A stretch of 26,858 nt of DNA from JBEVNX01 sp040507895 (GTDB taxonomy: Bacteria; Desulfobacterota; Binatia; JACPRU01). The DNA lies in the NCBI GenBank assembly GCA_040507895.1, contig JBEVNX010000127.1, positions 1 to 26,858 on the forward strand, read 5' to 3'. Position numbers and translations under genes: made by a program. The notes below the pieces were generated by a model, which saw only the letters and a program-made list of their open reading frames with translations, did no database searches and had not been told where the DNA came from. Positions within the stretch are counted from its first letter, which is position 1. Every line of letters starts with the position of its first letter. Shown here in pieces: positions 8,101 through 14,821 of the stretch.

Positions 8101-8373
8101 CTACGACGCGCGACGGAGCGTGTTGACCCGCAACGTGAGTCGCGACAAGCGTCGCGAGGCGTTGTTGCGGTGAAGTACGCCCTTGGTCACGGCCTTGTCG
8201 AGAGAGCGCGCCGCCACCTGCAGCTCGGTCTGTGCAGCGCCGGCGTCCTTCCGGTCGACCGCAGTCAGCACGCGCTTGACCAGCGTGCGCAGCCGCGATC
8301 TCATCGCATGATTGCTGGCCCGGCGCTTCTCGCTCTGGCGATGGCGCTTCTCTGCGGACTTGTGGGTTGCCAA
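8101..8373 (-). CDS. rpsT: 30S ribosomal protein S20
   Basis: Primary 16S rRNA-binding protein of the small subunit. The 90 residues begin (M)ATHKSAEKRHRQSEKRRASN and have the S20 pattern SRLRTLVKRVLTAV, then AVTKGVLHRNNASRRLSRL. The start is TTG at 8373, with AAGGAG eight bases upstream. An in-phase frame extends a further 15 codons to 8418, but that stretch has no S20 resemblance. Escherichia coli rpsT also starts with UUG and is under translational self-control, so the rare start here may be functional. It lies 60 bases downstream of mazG on the same strand, with a possible promoter of its own at 8409-8437, and converges on hisC. Confidence 0.96.
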   Translation of the reverse strand: MATHKSAEKRHRQSEKRRASNHAMRSRLRTLVKRVLTAVDRKDAGAAQTELQVAARSLDKAVTKGVLHRNNASRRLSRLTLRVNTLRRAS

Positions 8374-8408
8374 AGGGCTCGCTCCTTGCGCGCTTCGGGA
8401 ATCCGCTC

Positions 8409-8437
8409 CTGGTAACATCCTTGCGGAGTCGGGTCAA
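8409..8437 (-). promoter_or_regulatory. Candidate sigma-70-type promoter for rpsT
   Basis: On the minus strand TTGACC (8437-8432, five of six to the -35 consensus) overlaps the mazG stop. It is followed after 17 bases by TACCAG (8414-8409, three of six to -10). Spacing is ideal but the -10 is weak. It would give a leader of about 30 bases before the TTG start of rpsT, letting S20 be made independently of mazG. Confidence 0.3.
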
Positions 8438-9225
8438 CGGCGCTTGGCTTCCTGCCACAGCGCTTCCAGCTCGTCGAGTGTCGCCTCGCGCGGAGAGCGG
8501 CCCTGCCGCTCGAGCTCGGTCTCGACGTGACGAAAGCGGCTCACGAAGCGATCGAGCGTACGCTTGAGCGCGAGCTCGGCGCTGATGCCGGCTTTGCGGG
8601 CCAGGCTCGCCAGCGCGAACAGGCAGTCGCCGACTTCGCTCTCGATCTCCGCGGTTGCGCCGGAGGCGAGAGCCTGCTCGAGCTCGATGATCTCTTCCCG
8701 AACCTTGCCGAGCGCCCCACTAGGCTCGGCCCAATCGAAGCCCACGCGGGAGGCCTTCTCACCGAGCCGCTCGGCGCGCAGCAGGCCAGGCAGCGCAGCG
8801 GGGATGCCCGCCAGCGGGGACGCGTCCTTGCGCGCGGCGCGCCGCTCCTCCGCCTTGATGCGCGACCAGTTGTCGAGCACCTCAGGTGTGCCGGCCACCG
8901 TCAGGTCGCCGAACACGTGAGGATGGCGGCGCACCATCTTGGTGCGCACGGCCTCGATCACGTCGCGCACGTCAAACTCGCCGCGCTCCGAGGCCATTTC
9001 GGCGTGCAGGAGGATCTGGAGCAAGAGATCGCCGAGCTCACCCTGCACGTCTTCGGGGCTCTCCGCTTCGAGCGCTTCGAGGACCTCGTAGGTTTCCTCG
9101 ATGAGGGATGGCATGATCGACTTGGAGGTCTGTTCGCGGTCCCAAGGACAATCGCGCCGCAGCCGTGTCACGGTCTCCACGAGAGCCAGGAAGGCGGCGG
9201 CGATTTCGGGTGGGCGAGACGCCAT
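8434..9225 (-). CDS. mazG: Nucleoside triphosphate pyrophosphohydrolase MazG
   Basis: All-alpha NTP pyrophosphatase that hydrolyses (d)NTPs to monophosphates, a house-cleaning role and in some bacteria an influence on ppGpp. The 263 residues hold two MazG repeats. The first, about 20-125, has LRRDCPWDREQT, the metal motif EETYEVLEALE (Glu43, Glu44, Glu47) and ELGDLLLQILLHAEMA (Glu63, Asp66). The second, about 165-245, has REEIIELEQAL and EVGDCLFALASLAR. Between them lies HPHVFGD, typical of full-length MazG. Length matches the family. The ATG at 9225 has AAGGGGA about nine bases upstream. The gene is divergent from grxC over 47 bases and precedes rpsT. Confidence 0.95.
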   Translation of the reverse strand: MASRPPEIAAAFLALVETVTRLRRDCPWDREQTSKSIMPSLIEETYEVLEALEAESPEDVQGELGDLLLQILLHAEMASERGEFDVRDVIEAVRTKMVRRHPHVFGDLTVAGTPEVLDNWSRIKAEERRAARKDASPLAGIPAALPGLLRAERLGEKASRVGFDWAEPSGALGKVREEIIELEQALASGATAEIESEVGDCLFALASLARKAGISAELALKRTLDRFVSRFRHVETELERQGRSPREATLDELEALWQEAKRR

Positions 9226-9272
9226 CGAGGCGGTCCCCTTTAGCCGCGGGCCCGTAGACGGTCAATCGAGAC

Positions 9273-9530
9273 ATGCCGAAGCCTGTGCGAGTGTACACCA
9301 CGAGTTATTGCGCGTTTTGCCGGCGAGCCAAGGAATTGCTGCGCAAGCGAGAAATCGCGTTCGAAGACATCGATGTCACCGCCGATGCCGACACCCGGCG
9401 CTGGCTCGTCGAGACCACCGGCAGGCGTACGGTTCCGCAGATCTTCGTCGGCGAGGAGGCAATTGGCGGCTACGAGGACCTTCAAGCCCTCGACGAGCGG
9501 GGCTTGCTCGCCACGCGGGTCGCGGACTGA
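9273..9530 (+). CDS. grxC: Glutaredoxin (dithiol, GrxC type)
   Basis: Small glutathione-dependent disulfide oxidoreductase, 85 residues. The active site is SYCAFCRRAK (Cys13 and Cys16), slightly unlike the common CPYC. The cis-proline motif TVPQIFV (53-59) and the glutathione-contacting GGYEDL (65-70) are in place. The ATG at 9273 is the only start that leaves the full thioredoxin-like fold; the ribosome site is weak (a lone GAG). It is transcribed away from mazG and stands 99 bases before the ECF sigma gene, so it may be a separate unit. A redox link to the sigma factor is not shown by the sequence. Confidence 0.93.
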   Translation: MPKPVRVYTTSYCAFCRRAKELLRKREIAFEDIDVTADADTRRWLVETTGRRTVPQIFVGEEAIGGYEDLQALDERGLLATRVAD

Positions 9531-9546
9531 CCTCGACGTGGTGGCG

Positions 9547-9571
9547 GGAACTCGGCCCCCTGCCCGGGTTG
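9547..9571 (+). promoter_or_regulatory. Candidate ECF-type promoter upstream of the sigma gene
   Basis: GGAACT (9547-9552) resembles the GGAAC -35 core used by many ECF sigma factors and is followed 15-16 bases later by GGTTG (9567-9571), a loose match to ECF -10 elements. It lies about 60 bases before the sigma-factor start, where an autoregulated promoter is expected. The -35 match is good and the -10 weak, so this is tentative. Confidence 0.3.
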
Positions 9572-9629
9572 TTTCCGGTACCGAGGCGCCGCTCGTGCCG
9601 CCAAATTCGCTGTGTTACAGAGCCCGCGC

Positions 9630-10205
9630 ATGTCGCCACGGGACGACGCTCCGGCGGGGCCTGCCGCGTTCGACGTCGAAGCGCTGCCGCATCTCGATCA
9701 CCTCTACGGAGCGGCTTTCTACCTTTGCACGGACCGCGACCGGGCCGCGGACCTCGTCCAAGAGACGGTATTGCGTGCCTTCCGCTTCTTCCACCAGTTC
9801 GAGCCGGGGACGAACTGTCGCGCCTGGCTGCTCACCATCTTGCACAATACGTTTCGCAACCAGTACCGCGCCAGCCGACGGGAGCGAGGGCAAGTCGACA
9901 TCGACGAGCCGGGCCCGGCCCACGAGGCGACCGAGGCCTCTGAGGTGGAGACCAATCCCGAGACGATCGTTCTCTCCGAAATGATCGATCAGGAGATCGT
10001 GGACGCCCTTCGCGAGTTGCCCGAAGAGTTTCGTTCGGCCGTCGTGCTCGTCGACTTACAGGAGCTTTCCTACGAGGAAGCAGCTCGCGCTCTCGGCTGC
10101 CCCGTCGGGACGGTTCGTTCGCGGCTCTCCCGCGGACGGCGCATGCTGGAGCGGAAGCTCGTCGGGTATGCCCGAGAGCGCGGAATCCGCAGGAGCGGGC
10201 GCTGA
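9630..10205 (+). CDS. ECF-family RNA polymerase sigma factor
   Basis: Group 4 (extracytoplasmic-function) sigma factor of 191 residues that directs RNA polymerase to a small regulon. Region 2 (about 22-82) includes DRAADLVQETVLRAF and CRAWLLTILHNTFRNQYR. Region 4 (about 125-178) has LPEEFRSAVVLVDLQELSYEEAA followed by the helix-turn-helix GCPVGTVRSRLSRGR. Between them is an acidic linker. The ATG at 9630 is preferred; GTG at 9612 is in phase and would add six residues, and neither has a strong ribosome site. The next gene, a zinc-binding membrane anti-sigma factor, starts one base after its stop, the standard pairing for this class. Confidence 0.93.
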   Translation: MSPRDDAPAGPAAFDVEALPHLDHLYGAAFYLCTDRDRAADLVQETVLRAFRFFHQFEPGTNCRAWLLTILHNTFRNQYRASRRERGQVDIDEPGPAHEATEASEVETNPETIVLSEMIDQEIVDALRELPEEFRSAVVLVDLQELSYEEAARALGCPVGTVRSRLSRGRRMLERKLVGYARERGIRRSGR

Positions 10206-10206
10206 C

Positions 10207-10965
10207 GTGAACTGCCAGGAGTACCTCGACCACGTGGCGGCCGACGTCGACGGAGCGCTCGGCGAGGCGGCCGAGGCAGCCCGTCTCCACCTGCAGGAGT
10301 GCCCGCGTTGCCGGATCGAGCGTGAGCGACAGCGGGCGGTGCGCGACCTCCTGCGCTCCCGCGGGCTGGCGCCTGGGCTGCCGTTCGATCTGCGCGCGCG
10401 GGTGCTCGGCTCGCTCGATGAGGCCCGCTCGAAGAAGGCGCAAGCGCCGAGGCCTCTGTGGAGGTTAGTCGGAGGCGGAGCGCTGGCCGCCGCGCTCGCG
10501 CTCGTGGTCGTGGGCGTGCTCTGGAACCGCAGCGGGTCTCTCGCGCCGTTGGTCCGCGAATATCGGCTCGCCTCCCAGGGCGCGCTCGAGATGACCTTGA
10601 CGACGCGATCTCGCGAGGAGTTGGAAGAGCTCTATCGACGGCACGGCGACGAGGGGATCGCGGCCCACGTCGTCGATCTCTCGCCGGCGGGCTTTCATCT
10701 CATCGGCGGCGTACTCGACGACTTTCCAGGCCGGCGTGCGCGGATCACCGTATACTCGGACGGGGAAAACCTCGTGCTCTGCGACTTCCTCCGCGCCGAT
10801 CGCGCCGAGATCGACGCGCCCGCGAACGGATCTCCCTCGTTCTTCCGCGCCGGCGGCCTCACGTTCCGTGTTCGCCGTGTCGGCGATCACGTCTGCGTGC
10901 TGGTCACCCGCATGCCGGTCGACGCGTTCCGTCGGCGGCTGGGGGAAGCATCCGAATCGGGATGA
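10207..10965 (+). CDS. Anti-sigma factor with zinc-binding domain and single membrane span
   Basis: Membrane-tethered partner expected to hold the preceding sigma factor inactive. In the 252-residue protein the N-terminal cytoplasmic part has the ZAS-type H-x3-C-x2-C motif in LHLQECPRC (His28, Cys32, Cys35) plus Cys3, the usual fourth ligand. One transmembrane helix lies near 87-106 (GGGALAAALALVVVGVLW). The rest, about 108-252, should be outside the inner membrane. It contains the segment AGFHLIGGVLDDFPGRRARITVYSDGENLVL, seen in sensor parts of related anti-sigma proteins. Cys residues there (Cys196 region and near the end) could be redox-active. The GTG at 10207 puts the NCQEYLDH start where the family begins; ATG 10168 would add 13 residues inside the sigma gene. 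The stop overlaps the next gene as ATGA. Confidence 0.88.
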   Translation: MNCQEYLDHVAADVDGALGEAAEAARLHLQECPRCRIERERQRAVRDLLRSRGLAPGLPFDLRARVLGSLDEARSKKAQAPRPLWRLVGGGALAAALALVVVGVLWNRSGSLAPLVREYRLASQGALEMTLTTRSREELEELYRRHGDEGIAAHVVDLSPAGFHLIGGVLDDFPGRRARITVYSDGENLVLCDFLRADRAEIDAPANGSPSFFRAGGLTFRVRRVGDHVCVLVTRMPVDAFRRRLGEASESG

Positions 10966-11708
10966 GAGCGCTCGGCGCCGTAGTGTTGTTGGTGACCACG
11001 CTAGCGGCCGTAGCGGAAGGGGAGGAGGATCCCTGGGCGAGGATTCTCGCCGCCCGCGTCAACGAATCGGGCGAGGTCTCCTACCGCTCGCTCGCCCGTC
11101 AAGACAGCCACCTGCTGCGGCGAGCTCTGGAACAAATGGCTGCGATCGACGTCGCTCGCCTCGATCACGACGGGGCCGTGGCGTTCTGGATCAACGCGTA
11201 CCACGTGACCCTGTTGGCGGCCGTCGTGCACGGCGAGAGCCCGGAAACGCTCGCCGGTCGAGCGCGCCTGTATCATTGGTTCGGCCAGAACGTCGGCGGC
11301 AGGCGGCGTACGCTCGACGAGATCCGTGAGGTGCTCGACCGCTACGCGAGCGACGACCCCCGCATCCATTTCGCGATCTCGAACGGTACGCGTGGCGGGC
11401 CGCAGCTCATCGCCACGCCCTACGCGGCGGATCACCTCGACGCGCAGCTCTCCGCGGCCGCTCGCCGATTCGTCAACGACGTGGACCACAACTACGTCGA
11501 TTCGATCCATCAGCGTCTCAAGCTCTCGCGATTGTTCTCCTGGTACCGTGCCGACTTCGAGGCGGCCGCGGGGACGCTCGTCAAGTTCCTGCAGCCTCTG
11601 GCCGAGCGTCGAGACCTGGCGACCGCGTTGTCCACGGAAGGCCTCGACGTTCGATACCTGCCGTTCGATTGGCGGCTCAACGCAGCGCCGGGCGAGCGGA
11701 TCCAGTGA
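10962..11708 (+). CDS. Exported DUF547-family protein lacking the usual cysteine pair
   Basis: A 248-residue protein of unknown function with a signal peptide (MRALGAVVLLVTTLAAVAEG). The DUF547 core follows from about residue 50: FWINAYH (75-81), RTLDEIREVL and DPRIHFAIS (132-140), then about 70 residues that end at the conserved RYLPFDWRLN. In most family members the segment after IHFA reads roughly CGxxSCPPL; here it is NGTRGGPQL (141-149), so both cysteines are replaced by Asn and Gly. It is translationally coupled to the anti-sigma gene (ATGA) and to the glycosyltransferase (GTGA), so it is a likely part of the sigma-controlled response in the envelope. Function cannot be stated. Confidence 0.85.
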   Translation: MRALGAVVLLVTTLAAVAEGEEDPWARILAARVNESGEVSYRSLARQDSHLLRRALEQMAAIDVARLDHDGAVAFWINAYHVTLLAAVVHGESPETLAGRARLYHWFGQNVGGRRRTLDEIREVLDRYASDDPRIHFAISNGTRGGPQLIATPYAADHLDAQLSAAARRFVNDVDHNYVDSIHQRLKLSRLFSWYRADFEAAAGTLVKFLQPLAERRDLATALSTEGLDVRYLPFDWRLNAAPGERIQ

Positions 11709-12379
11709 CGCAGATCTCGGTGATCGTTCCAGCGCTCAACGAGGCCGCGACGATCACCGGCACGCTCGCTCGGTTGCGCGAGCCGGAGGTTCTCGAGGTC
11801 GTGGTCGTGGACGGCCGGAGCGAGGACGGGACCGCCGCCATCGCGCGTCCATTGGTCGATCGGGTGATCGAGGCGTCTGCCGGACGGGCTCGGCAGATGA
11901 ACGCTGGCGCCGGCGTTGCCCGCGGCGACGTGCTGTTTTTCCTCCATGCCGATACCGCTCCGCCCCGCGGCTTCGCCGCGGCCATCGTCGCGGCATGTGA
12001 CGATGCGATCGGCGGCCGGTTCGACGTCGAGCTCGACGCGCCGGGTCTTGCGTATCGCGTGATCGAGGCGGCGATCAATCTACGCTCGCGCTGGAGCGGC
12101 CTCTTCACCGGAGACCAGGGCCTGTTCGTTCGCCGTGACGTCTTCGAGTCGCTCGGCGGCTACCCCGATCTGCCGTTGCTCGAGGATCTCGCGCTCGCGC
12201 GCGCCATGAAGAAGCGGGGTCGCACGGCCGCGCTGCGAATGCGCTTGCGTACCTCCGCTCGGCGCTGGCAGCGCCACGGCGTGCTCCGCACCGTGGCTCT
12301 GATGTGGTGGATCCGCGCGCTCTACTTCCTCGGCGTCGCGCCCGAGCGCCTTGCGCGGCTCTACCCCCGAGCGCGCTGA
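11705..12379 (+). CDS. Family 2 glycosyltransferase, TIGR04283 type
   Basis: A 224-residue GT-A-fold transferase that resembles the TIGR04283 subgroup. ISVIVPALNEAATITGTL opens the nucleotide-sugar fold and VVVDGRSEDGT follows. GRARQMNAGA and LFFLHADTAPP carry the metal-binding acidic motif, then GDQGLFVRRDVFESLGGYPDLPLLEDL and RRWQRHGVLRT. It ends in a hydrophobic stretch, ALMWWIRALYFLGVAPERLARLY, typical of the subgroup, and may sit on the inner face of the membrane. The GTG at 11705 overlaps the DUF547 stop. It is the last gene of the sigma operon and ends six bases from the convergent purN. Members often occur with a TIGR04282 partner in selenium/arsenosugar contexts; none is seen here. 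The substrate is unknown. Confidence 0.88.
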   Translation: MTQISVIVPALNEAATITGTLARLREPEVLEVVVVDGRSEDGTAAIARPLVDRVIEASAGRARQMNAGAGVARGDVLFFLHADTAPPRGFAAAIVAACDDAIGGRFDVELDAPGLAYRVIEAAINLRSRWSGLFTGDQGLFVRRDVFESLGGYPDLPLLEDLALARAMKKRGRTAALRMRLRTSARRWQRHGVLRTVALMWWIRALYFLGVAPERLARLYPRAR

Positions 12380-12385
12380 AAAGCC

Positions 12386-13045
12386 CTAGCCGAGCGCAGG
12401 ATTGACGAGCGCACGGTCCGCGAGCGGCTCCTCGCCGAGGATGCGGACCCGGCGGCCTTCGACGCGCACCCTCCCCTCGGCAAACAGGCAGATCGCTTCG
12501 GGATAGATGCGGTGCTCTTCGGCGAGGATACGGTCCGCCACGGCCTCCGCCGAGTCGTCGCTGTACACCGGCACCGCCGCCTGGATGACGATCGGTCCGT
12601 GATCGGTCTTCTCGTCCACGATGTGCACGGTGGCACCGGCGATTCGCACCCCGTATTCCAGCGCTTGGCGCTGCGCGTGGAGCCCGGGGAAAGACGGCAG
12701 CAGCGCCGGGTGGACGTTGAGGATTCGCTCGGGGAACGCCCGGATGAACGTCGGCGAGAGCAGGCGGTCGAAGCCGGCTAGGCACACCAACTCCACGCCT
12801 CGGTCGCGAAGCAAACCGACGACGTGCCCGTCGAACGCTTCGCGGCTCGCGAATTCGCGATGATCGACGATCTCGGAGGGGACGCGGTGACGATCGGTGC
12901 GCTGGAGTGCTGCGGCATTGGGACGGTTGCAAATGACCAGCCGGATCTCCGCAGGAATCCGCCCGCTCTCGATCCCGTCGATGATCGCCTGGAGATTCGT
13001 CCCGCTCCCCGAGACGAGCACCCCGAGCGGCAGCGGACTCGTCAT
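12386..13045 (-). CDS. purN: Phosphoribosylglycinamide formyltransferase (10-formyl-THF dependent)
   Basis: Third step of purine synthesis: transfers a formyl group to GAR. The 219 residues show GVLVSGSGTNLQAIID (phosphate loop), VICNRPNAAAL, and the catalytic triad. Asn110 and His112 are in LNVHPALLPSFPG, and Asp148 is in DEKTDHGPIV. The usual AGFMRILS appears as AGFDRLLS, with Asp where Met is common. The ATG at 13045 has GGAGG about nine bases before it; an ATG 11 codons upstream is in phase but lies in the purM-purN gap. A 32-codon frame ends on this start. It is the last gene of the comF-methyltransferase-purM-purN run and converges on the glycosyltransferase. Confidence 0.95.
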   Translation of the reverse strand: MTSPLPLGVLVSGSGTNLQAIIDGIESGRIPAEIRLVICNRPNAAALQRTDRHRVPSEIVDHREFASREAFDGHVVGLLRDRGVELVCLAGFDRLLSPTFIRAFPERILNVHPALLPSFPGLHAQRQALEYGVRIAGATVHIVDEKTDHGPIVIQAAVPVYSDDSAEAVADRILAEEHRIYPEAICLFAEGRVRVEGRRVRILGEEPLADRALVNPALG

Positions 13046-13140
13046 CGTCCGACCCTCCTCCCCTGCGAGGCCGGCCAACCCCGAACCCGAGCGCCTCGAG
13101 GGACTGGGTCTCCGATACTCGTGTCTCTGGGCCTAAGCAT
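13042..13140 (-). CDS. Putative 32-residue leader peptide upstream of purN
   Basis: A short frame in the purM-purN gap, starting at ATG 13140 and stopping at TGA 13044-13042, so that the stop shares an ATGA with the purN start. GAGGAGG lies nine bases before its ATG, one of the best ribosome sites in the window. The peptide (MLRPRDTSIGDPVPRGARVR then 12 more) is rich in arginine and unlike anything known to me. Tandem AGG codons near its end also form the purN ribosome site, so translating this frame would pass directly over it. It may be a translational-coupling leader, or the ribosome site may be chance. Confidence 0.35.
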   Translation of the reverse strand: MLRPRDTSIGDPVPRGARVRGWPASQGRRVGR

Positions 13141-13161
13141 GGTGGCCAACCTCCTCGTCGT

Positions 13162-14205
13162 TCACTCGACGAAATCGACTCCCGAGCCACCGCGCACCAC
13201 CTCGCCGACAACGTAAGCCCGTTCGCCGCGGCGGCGTAGAAACCGCAGAGTCGCGTCTGCGGCGGTCGCGGGCACGGCGAGAATCAAGCCGAGCCCCTGG
13301 TTCCAAGTGCGGTCCACGTCGCTCTGCTCGACGGGCCCCATCCTCCGCAACCACTCGAACACCGCTGGCAGCGGCCAGGATGCGCGACGGATGCGCGCGC
13401 GGCAGCCGCGCGGCAGCACGCGCGGCAAGTTTCCGGGAATGCCGCCGCCGGTGATGTGCGCGACGGCGTCCACGCGCTGACTTCTGGCTAGCCGGAGAAT
13501 CGAAGGCACGTAGATGCGCGTCGGCTCGAGGAGCTCCTCACCGAGGGTACGCCCGAAGTCGCCGATGCGGCGCTCGAGCGGAATTCGGCGGCGCTGAACG
13601 ATTCGCCGGGCGAGCGAGTAGCCGTTGCTGTGCAATCCGGAGGAAGCGAGACCGACGAGCACGTGCCCGGGACGCACCCGCCTGCCGTCGATCATGCGCC
13701 GCCGCTCGACCGCGGCGACCACGAAGCCCGCCAGGTCGTATTCGCCCGGCGCGTAGAACGACGGCATCTCAGCGGTCTCGCCGCCAACGAGCGCGCAACG
13801 GGCTTGCCGGCAGCCGGCCGCGATGCCCGATACGACCTCGCTCGCGAGGTGGACATCCAGTCGGCCGGTCGCGAAGTAGTCGAGGAACACCAACGGCTCG
13901 GCTCCGAATGCGAGCACGTCGTTGACGTTCATGGCGACGAGGTCGATACCTACGGTGTCGTGGCGATCGAGCTCGAAGGCAATGCGGAGCTTGGTTCCGA
14001 CCCCGTCCGTGGACGTGACGAACACCGGGGATCGCATGCCGCGCGGCGCGCGAAAAGCAGCTCCGAAGCCGCCGATCGGCGTGAGCACCTCGGGGCGCCG
14101 GGTGCGGCGGGCCAGAGGCACGATGCGCTCGACGAGCCGATCCCCCGCGTCGATGTCTACGCCGGCGGCCCGATAGGTGAGCGCGCTCGGTGATCGCCGC
14201 ATCAT
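13162..14205 (-). CDS. purM: Phosphoribosylformylglycinamidine cyclo-ligase (AIR synthetase)
   Basis: ATP-dependent ring closure making AIR, the fifth purine step. The 347-residue protein follows known PurM proteins along its whole length: SALTYRAAGVDIDAGDRLV, TRRPEVLTPIGGFGAAF, TDGVGTKLRIA, GIDLVAMNVNDVLAFGAEP, LVGGETAEMP, LASSGLHSNGYSLARRI, LLEPTRIYVPSIL and HITGGGIPGNLPRVLP. Two adjacent ATGs (14205, 14202) are possible starts, with GGGACGGG just upstream. It lies 22 bases after the methyltransferase gene and 116 bases before purN, on the same strand. purM and purN commonly pair; the comF and methyltransferase neighbours do not suggest a special purine link. Confidence 0.96.
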   Translation of the reverse strand: MMRRSPSALTYRAAGVDIDAGDRLVERIVPLARRTRRPEVLTPIGGFGAAFRAPRGMRSPVFVTSTDGVGTKLRIAFELDRHDTVGIDLVAMNVNDVLAFGAEPLVFLDYFATGRLDVHLASEVVSGIAAGCRQARCALVGGETAEMPSFYAPGEYDLAGFVVAAVERRRMIDGRRVRPGHVLVGLASSGLHSNGYSLARRIVQRRRIPLERRIGDFGRTLGEELLEPTRIYVPSILRLARSQRVDAVAHITGGGIPGNLPRVLPRGCRARIRRASWPLPAVFEWLRRMGPVEQSDVDRTWNQGLGLILAVPATAADATLRFLRRRGERAYVVGEVVRGGSGVDFVE

Positions 14206-14227
14206 CGCCCGTCCCGCACCCGGCTGT

Positions 14228-14821
14228 TTACGCAGGGGCGCCGTGCGAAGTCAATTTTTGCACCGGCGCTCGCATCACAACGATGCCCGCCCGGTAGGAA
14301 GTCCCCGATTCGTCCACGACGGCGCCCTCGCGGTAGCGCAGCACGCGAGCCTCCCGCAACCGCTCGAGCAGCTCGTTGTGGCCGAGGAGGAACGCCGGAT
14401 TTCGAGGATGTCCGACTTCGCGCTGATCGACGAGGAATGTATCGACGAGGAGCGCCCCGCCCGGGCGGAGCCATCGGAGCATGGCCGGGAAAAGCGCCCT
14501 GTCGAGAAAGTTGATGCACACAATGTTGTCGAAGGAGGCGATGCGGAAGCACGGGCGTTCGAGATCGACCTGGACCACGTCGACGGCGCGACTGCGCCTG
14601 CGGAGTTGTCGGAGAGCTACCCGCGCGACGTCCGCCGCGAGCACCCGATGCCCTCGCTCGGCAAGGAACGACGCGTTCCTGCCAGAGCCTGCCGCCAAGT
14701 CGAGCGTTCGCCCGGGCTGGAGGAGGTGGAAATGGTCGGCCAGAAACGGCGCGGGGCCAGCAAGGATGCCGGAGTGGCATGCATAGGCTTCCTCCCAATG
14801 GTTGCGGTCGTGCTCCGACAT
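14228..14821 (-). CDS. Class I SAM-dependent methyltransferase (TehB-like)
   Basis: A 197-residue Rossmann-fold methyltransferase. Motif I is RTLDLAAGSGRNASFLAERGH, followed by VLAADVARVAL (acidic end of strand 2), FDNIVCINFLDRALFPAMLRWLRPGGALLVDTF (strands 4-5) and the substrate-side segment NPAFLLGHNELLERL. The start, ATG at 14821, overlaps the comF stop by one base (TAATG) and gives MSEHDRNHWEEAYA, a usual N-terminus for the TehB/tellurite-resistance-like group. A longer in-phase frame reaches 14917 inside comF but has no resemblance. The substrate is unknown; many such proteins act on small thiols or metalloids. It is coupled to comF and precedes purM. Confidence 0.87.
   Translation of the reverse strand: MSEHDRNHWEEAYACHSGILAGPAPFLADHFHLLQPGRTLDLAAGSGRNASFLAERGHRVLAADVARVALRQLRRRSRAVDVVQVDLERPCFRIASFDNIVCINFLDRALFPAMLRWLRPGGALLVDTFLVDQREVGHPRNPAFLLGHNELLERLREARVLRYREGAVVDESGTSYRAGIVVMRAPVQKLTSHGAPA

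Noticed and set aside
12105..13211. Minus-strand open frame of about 370 codons across purN and the glycosyltransferase
   Set aside because: It is out of phase with purN and antisense to the glycosyltransferase; arginine-rich and without any recognisable domain.
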